Below, one piece after another: positions 57,812 through 64,000 of a DNA stretch of 64,000 nt. The translations under genes were made by a program, and so were the position numbers. Where the stretch lies: contig JAITYX010000032.1 in the NCBI GenBank assembly GCA_021018815.1, positions 6,041,501 to 6,105,500 of the forward strand. The letters are read 5' to 3'. Numbering within the stretch: the first letter of the stretch is position 1; every line of letters begins with the position of its first letter. The notes under the pieces were generated by a model. That model saw only the letters and a program-made list of their open reading frames with translations, did no database searches and was not told the DNA's origin. Source of the DNA: Talinum fruticosum. Its lineage: Eukaryota; Streptophyta; Magnoliopsida; Caryophyllales; Talinaceae.

Positions 57812-60800
57812 ATGGGATTATCTGCAATTTTCCCTCTAATGTTACTACTGCTAACCCTTGTTAATATCTCAGGTAAATCTTTCTAGCTTTTCCCATTGCG
57901 CATCCTCTACATGTCACCCAAATTACTGTGCAAATTGCACGTTTTACATATGTTTTATTTTTCTTTTACATATTATCATATATAACAGGCAAATTAAATG
58001 TCATCTATGAGTTGAGATAATCATATCCCCCTACCAATACCAAAATAATACAAATATTAGTGTAGAGATTATGTTGATTAATTAAATAGTATATATGTAA
58101 GCCTTTTGACTTTTAATAATAATCGGAAAAAAATGGGAGATGTCACAGTGTCTGAAGTTGATGAAGAAGAAATTGGGTGGGAGAAGGAATATAAACTCAT
58201 GAACAAGCCTAGCCTCAAGACGATCAAGGTATTACCCATCTTCTCCTTCCTACTTTTCTTTTTTTCTGGTTCCAAGTCTAAGGGGGACGTGGAATGTAAA
58301 AGGGTACGTAGTGATCTCCTATGCCTGAAACTTAATCAATTAAGAGAGTGGTGCGTGTGTGTTGGACAAACTCTTGTGTGGAAAAAGCCATCTCGTATGC
58401 TTGAATCTATGATTCTATAAATTTTTCATCGAAGTTATACCTTAGGATGACAATGAATCGGGTGTGGATTGGATCCAAGTTGACTCAAACCTTTCTAGTT
58501 TTTGGACTTGGACTTGGACCCAACCCAGACTATGTCGTGTCTGTGAAGCATGGACCCAAACCTAGACCTGTTAGGTATGTGGGTTCTTAGGTTCTAAACG
58601 GATCTTAAATGGGTTTAGATTATTTCTAAACTAAAATTAGTAAGAAACAAGATTATCTTATCATTCTTTTGTCTTATTTAATATTTATTTTTCATACATG
58701 CACTTAGAAGGTAACTTATAAATTGACAAATTAAAACAAATATTCAAAAATCAAGCAAAATGAACAAATTTGAAAAAAAAAATGAGAGTAAGTGTTTGAT
58801 AGTGATGCATGATGATTGATAATGAGCGAATTAGGGAAGGTGTTATTTAACAGAATTAAGGCAAGTCTAGCTTAAGTCATATTTTAAAAAAAATTAATTG
58901 GATACATAGGTCCGGTTTGGGTCTCAAATTCTAAACTCAGACCCACACCCATTTAATACCACTTGGATCAAGACGAGATCCATCGAGTTCAAGATTTTCA
59001 GATTTAGACCCGCTGATCCTGGTCAGGTCCGGCAGGTCTAGATCGAGTTTAGGACCCACTATCATCCCTAGTTATACCCGTAACTAAACTGCTTAATATT
59101 TGGACTTAATTATTTAATTATCTCAATTTGTTGGACTTGAATTAGGCAAGAAAATTAGGGCAGCCAAACTAGGATTTGCAAACCTCCCCTAGCTTGGTTT
59201 GCTACCATAATAATTTGTCAATTTTCACGTTTGGACAACTTTTGTTGGCATAATTGTTCGAATGTTATGCTTATGGTTTCGCTGGTCGCTTTATCAAAGA
59301 TCACCATGTTCTTTCTATATTGAGATATTTAGCACTAAATAATAATGATTTGATTTACAGACTAAATATGGAGATATATATGACTGCGTCGATTTCTACA
59401 AGCAACCTGCTTTCGACCATCCACTTTTAAAAAATCATACTTTTCATCCTCAGGTTTGTAATATTTATATGATACATTTATGCTTAAATTTTAGGTAGAG
59501 ACTATAGATAATATGTTTCTTTCACTGAATCACCTAATTAATTTGCTGATTTTTAGATGAGGCCTAGTTCAGTTCCTAAAGCCCCAAATGTCAGAACTTC
59601 AACTCAGGCAAATGTCATAAAATTTGATGATATCAAGTTGGAAAATGGTGGTTGTCCTACGGGAACAGTTCCTATAAGAAGAGTAAGCAAAGATGAATTC
59701 ATTCGAATCAAGCGATTCACTAAACACTATGCTTCGCAAAAGAAACTCGATGCACTTCACCCTCAATCTGGAACTCATGTAAGTGGACACTCAATCCTCT
59801 CATTTTTCATGTGACGAATAAATATCATACATTTCATATATCATGGAAAAATAAACAAAAGGAACAATATATGTGGGTAAATGGTGCAAGAATACCATTT
59901 TTTAGGGAGCGAAATAGATGTAGATACTGATGTAGGTAAGGCTTAAATTCAAGTTATAGTAATAATTTTTAAAGACTTTATACGTTAAACAAACTGAAAC
60001 CCACAAAAATAGAACTTTTGGCTGTCAAAAAGCAATCCTCCTTATGGAAAAATAATTTTGTTGTCAGATGGCAATAGCTCAAACATGGTACAAACCAAGT
60101 ACAACATATAAAGGAGTCGGAGCTTGTATTAGCCTTCACAATCCATCAGTGACGGGTTCTCAATACTCATCAGCGGAGATGATAATACAAAGCGGAGCTG
60201 ACAGCATCCAAGTTGGATGGACAGTACGTAGTTTCTGTCAATCTATTTTAACTGTCAATATATCTATTTTATTATATTAATACTTCAAATTTTACTTTCA
60301 GGCCATTGATTTTATTATATCCTTTCGAAGTTTATTCTATTGACCTTTTGTACGTACCTTACTTATCCAAACCTTTTAAAAAAATCCAATTTATAATTAA
60401 ACAACATTTTGGCATACATATGTTCATTAAATATGAGAAAATATTTATTAATTATTAAATAGTAATTGATGGTGATGTATTTATAAAAATGTAATAGTAA
60501 TCGGCAATTTAAAAAACAAATATATCAGAGATAACCAAAATATTCATCATGATATTTTCTAAACTTAGTAAAATCTTACAAACATTCATTAATAAAATAA
60601 ATATTTATTAATTATTAATAGCAAAAATAACAATGATAAATTTTCAAAAACATAATTATAACCTTGAAAATAGCCAAAACATATACTAGATATTCTATAT
60701 CAAAGTTTTCTAAATATTTATTACTATACCTAATAAATATTTATTGTCACTATTGTGGTGTAGTCAGCACCGGTTATAATAAAGTTTGACATGAAATTGA

Positions 60801-63800
60801 GCAACCATTTTAACCCTTTTTTGGGGTCGGGTTGGGTAGAGGAACCAATTTACTTTTTGTATTATACTGTGGGACTATTCTTTTTTTTATTTATATTTTT
60901 GATAAAAATTAACAAGCTAGTGTTTTTTTCTACCTTACGATGCGCAAGATTATTTAAAGTTTTTTTTTAAATTTTAACAGTGCAAATAAATAAAGCAAGT
61001 ACGTTGAAATCTATTTATATTGAAAAAAATATTCGACCAATTGTGTTATTATCATTTCTCTATATTAACTAGTATCTTGGCTTAAAAAAAAGAACTAGTA
61101 TTTTGCCCTGATGCAACGGGAGAGTTTTTGAATTTTTTTCATAATAATAATTGTCTATATAAGTGAGCCATCTGATACCTAACCAAAATTCAAAGTTTTT
61201 TTACTGATTTCTAAGCTTGTTTTTTAGGAGAAAAATCATTAAGTTAAAACTTTTAAAGTAAATATATTTTATTTTGGGTGAGAAATTGATGCATTTCATT
61301 ACCACCGTGGGGAAAATTTCTCATGTCTACTCTAAAAGGATAAGGATTTAGCTCACACCTAGGGCTGTAATGGAACTGAGCCGGTTCATCGAGTGTTCGA
61401 GTTCGGCTCGGTCAAAGTTTGGCTCGATTTGGTTCTGTTTAGGTTAAATAGTTTCTTTGTTTTAAAAAATTATTGTGTGAAGGGATAAAATTATCCCTAA
61501 AATTACCAAAATTTTATTCTAACCCTTATTTCTTGAGTTTAATAAAAATGATAGAATTTTAACTTTCATTATATCCTTGAATTTAGAAACTTTTGAATCA
61601 AATAAAAAACAAAACCGAGCCGAGCTCAAGCCAAGCCTCGAGATTGAGCATGAGTCCTAGCCATCCGAGCCGAGCTCGAGTCAAGCTAAAACGCAACCGA
61701 GCCGAATCCGAGCCTGGCCGATTTATTAAAATTATTGTGTTAGAGTCATATATCCGATGAGTTGAGCGAAAATTCAATTTTTTTTTTGAATACGAATCTA
61801 ACCCCTATTTCAATGGCTAAAACTTAAAATATCGATTTTTTACCTTCTTCCTATCTAACAAGATAAAATTTGTAATTTTTTATGTTGTGATTTTATAATT
61901 ATACATGTTACGAAAATTTTACATGTACAAAATTTATAATTTTTTTATGTTGTGATTTTTATAATCCATTTTTTAGTTATTTAAAATTAAAATGGGAAAT
62001 GTTGCAATTATCTCCTTTGGTATTATCATGTGTGAAGACAATGAAATGTGGTAATCCGGGACATATATGCTTCAACTTGCTTTTATTGAAATAAAATATA
62101 GTAGCGCCTGTAAAACTTGAGTCTACCATTTACGCATGGTTAAAAATCCAAAATAAATATAATTATATTAAAACATCAAAAAACACACATGACATGTCTT
62201 GTAATATTCCTGAAATATATCCTATAAACAAACTAATTTTGAACCAAAAAAAAATTCGTGAGGATCATTCATAAGGTAGTAAATAATACATCTAGTACTA
62301 AGCAAGTTTCAATATATGAGAAAGAGAGATGTCTTAAAAAAAAAAAGGAGAGCAAAAAAAGAAAAACATGAGATTGAGGGTAGTAAGCATCTAGGTCAAG
62401 AAGTTTGGTTAGATTGTGTGGGGAGCCTACGCATTTACGAGTAGTTTTTCATACCTTGAAAGGTCTTAAATAGTTAGACCATAACTTAGGGTATCTCTAT
62501 ATAATTTTTTACGGATGGAAGAGTAATTAAGAGTAATTTTTCAAGTTTAATGGGCCTTTAAATAAGTCGACATATCAAATTTTAGGGTATTTCTGTGTAT
62601 TTTTTTTAATTTCTTCTACCTTATCTATCCTGCAAAAATTCCTTGAATCGTCCTTTTCAATTAGCCCAAGTATCTTTATTTCAAATATAACTAAAGAATA
62701 TTGGATTATATTTTTAAAGGTGTTAGGTTTATTCACATAAATTTTCAGCCTAAAAAGTACACCTAAAATTATACAATCTCGATATAATTTAAAGACTATA
62801 TAGTCAAATTACCCTCAAACCTCGATATTTTCACTTTTTTATCATTTTAAACTTTGACATGTTTTGTTTTCTGTAATTAGGTCAACCCGACATTGAACAA
62901 GGATAATCGAACGCGATTCTTTCAATATTTGAATGTAAGTTGCCGTTTTTCTTTTTCTTATTATGTAATTTATTTGCCATAAAAATTGCAATATGTCTGA
63001 TCAAAAAAAAAAATTGCAATATGACATAAAAATTGCTATTTGAATTATTATCTTAATCAAAGTAAGACTAATATAAATTTTAATTTTCACAGGCTGGTCA
63101 ATCACATTGTTTTAATACACTTTGTCCAGGATTTGTTAGTGTCAGACAAGATTTACCAATCGATTATGCCTTTGAAGACATATCTATATATGGAAAAGTA
63201 TCGTATGTGGTACAAGTCTTTGTTTACCAGGTAAAACAATATCATAATTCATATTAAGTTATTATACTTTACTATACTCGTACTATCGACAAATGATAAA
63301 AAAGTTTCTTAAATCTCGTAAATATAAATTAATACTATGAGATATGATTTTTTTGAACAATTTGTTATTCTAAAAATTTTAGGATAGTAAACTATAAAAA
63401 AATCATAATTTAAGATATTAATTTATTATTTATTTGACCATTTTATTGATGTCACAAGGAAGTAAAGTGTTGATATTTGTTCATAATTCATACCTTTGGA
63501 AGATAACTCCATCTAGCACACTTATACAAGCACACGCACAACCTCTTCCACTCTTCCTTTACTATGTATGTTCCTTCCGGTCTGCTTAATTTATTTTAAG
63601 TGAACCTTTGATAAATACATATATAAATAGTTCCCCACTCTCCCTTTTATGTTTTATATAAATAAATATCATAACTTTATATAAATAAATGTAATCCAGG
63701 ATGCTAAAAGTGGAAATTGGTGGCTTCAAATTGGTGAGGATACTGTCATTGGATTTTGGCCACAACAAATTTTTACTGGTTTGGCACATTCGGCAACTTA

Positions 63801-64000
63801 TATTGCGATTGGTGGAGAAGCATATAGTCCACCTGATCAACCTCTTCCACCCATGGGAAACGGCCATTACCCTTTAACAGACACACTCCTAAGTGCATAT
63901 AGCGACAGTTTTTTTGTATTAGATGAATTTCATAAGGCGATTGAGACCCAAGATACTGAAGAATACAGAGATCTTAAAAATTATGCTGTCTATGATGTTG
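57812..64000 (+). CDS. Neprosin/DUF239 protein, copy B, open to the window end
   Basis: Same predicted role as copy A: a secreted neprosin-type protein. Exons: 57,812-57,872, 58,149-58,228, 59,361-59,453, 59,557-59,778, 60,068-60,223, 62,881-62,934, 63,093-63,230 and 63,700 to beyond 64,000, all GT-AG and in phase. It differs from copy A by a few substitutions (KQPAF for KQPTF, YKGVG for YNGVG) and by a one-codon shorter exon 7 (FEDISIYG). The T-run of exon 8 has seven T, so the frame passes the point where copy A stops, giving SFFVLDEFHKAIETQDTEEY and on to the window edge. Expected total length is about 384 residues if it ends like the shifted tail of copy A. It keeps GGEAYS and the SHCFNTLC cysteines but, like copy A, has SIQVGW. 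This is the better candidate for a working gene. Confidence 0.88.
58442..59070. mobile_element. hAT-type MITE in intron 2 of neprosin copy B
   Basis: Flanked by GTTATACC (58,434-58,441 and 59,071-59,078). It is the counterpart of 28,511-29,137, with more differences than the surrounding introns, many of them C/T or G/A changes. Confidence 0.75.
60224..62880 (+). other. Large intron 5 of neprosin copy B
   Basis: Counterpart of 30,291-32,942, of about the same length, with several small indels. It includes the GAGCC-rich remnant at 61,355-61,740. No gene is seen inside it. Confidence 0.7.
61355..61740. repeat. GAGCCGAGC-rich transposon remnant, copy B
   Basis: A fuller left end than in copy A, starting 'agggctgtaatggaactgagccgg'. 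The right terminus is missing. Confidence 0.5.

Larger units (their letters stand above)
34201..64000. repeat. Tandem duplication, unit B (runs off the window)
   Basis: Second copy of the unit, collinear with 13,639-33,990 of unit A. B-only blocks are about 36,273-36,576, about 39,317-40,833 (including a GC-rich hAT-type element) and the 14-kb LINE/gypsy nest at 41,778-55,891. The copy is cut by the window end inside neprosin exon 8. Confidence 0.9.

Noticed and set aside
1..64000. CRISPR array, bacterial operon or prophage
   Set aside because: The sequence is plant nuclear DNA with spliced genes; direct repeats seen are microsatellites, a minisatellite and transposon ends.

Overview
This is nuclear DNA from a flowering plant. 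The evidence is AT-rich non-coding sequence, genes split by short GT-AG introns, and plant-only families: a DUF247 protein, a nodulin-like/NFD4 major-facilitator transporter, a Ser-rich plant protein and neprosin/DUF239 proteins. Plant transposable elements of several classes are also present: Ty3/gypsy, Ty1/copia, LINE, hAT-type, Stowaway and a Mutator-like element. The species cannot be named from the sequence. No operons, CRISPR arrays, rRNA or tRNA genes were seen.

Layout. 1-13.6 kb is single-copy genic DNA. It holds the 3' part of a DUF247 gene (+) with an apparent frameshift, a three-exon NFD4-like transporter (-, 4458 to 2043), about 4.5 kb with no gene I can support, a single-exon Ser-rich gene (-, 9637 to 9050) with a clear TATA box, a decayed Ty1/copia leader plus gag, and a copy of an unclassified repeat (called R here).

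13.6-64 kb is an imperfect tandem duplication. Unit A (about 13,639-34,200) and unit B (34,201 to beyond the window) each carry, in order, a RING-H2 membrane-protein gene (-), R-repeat DNA, a Stowaway MITE, a trinucleotide-repeat element, and an eight-exon neprosin/DUF239 gene (+). The units differ by large insertions and deletions. Unit A alone has a 3.8-kb block and a 938-bp Mutator-like element whose empty site survives in B. Unit B alone has a GC-rich hAT-type element and a 14-kb nest: a 5'-truncated LINE landed in the Stowaway MITE, and an 11.8-kb Ty3/gypsy chromovirus-like element then landed in the LINE.

Genes. The two neprosin genes are nearly identical through promoter, exons 1-5 and most introns. 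Copy A has lost one T in a T-run of its last exon and stops about 43 residues early; copy B stays open to the window edge. Both read Gln where I expect the first catalytic Glu of neprosin-type glutamic peptidases. The two RING-H2 copies are broken at different places, A before the RING and B before the membrane segment. The two gypsy LTRs differ mainly at CG and CAG/CTG sites, often by one-base indels. This raises the possibility that some frameshifts in the window are base-calling errors at methylated cytosines.
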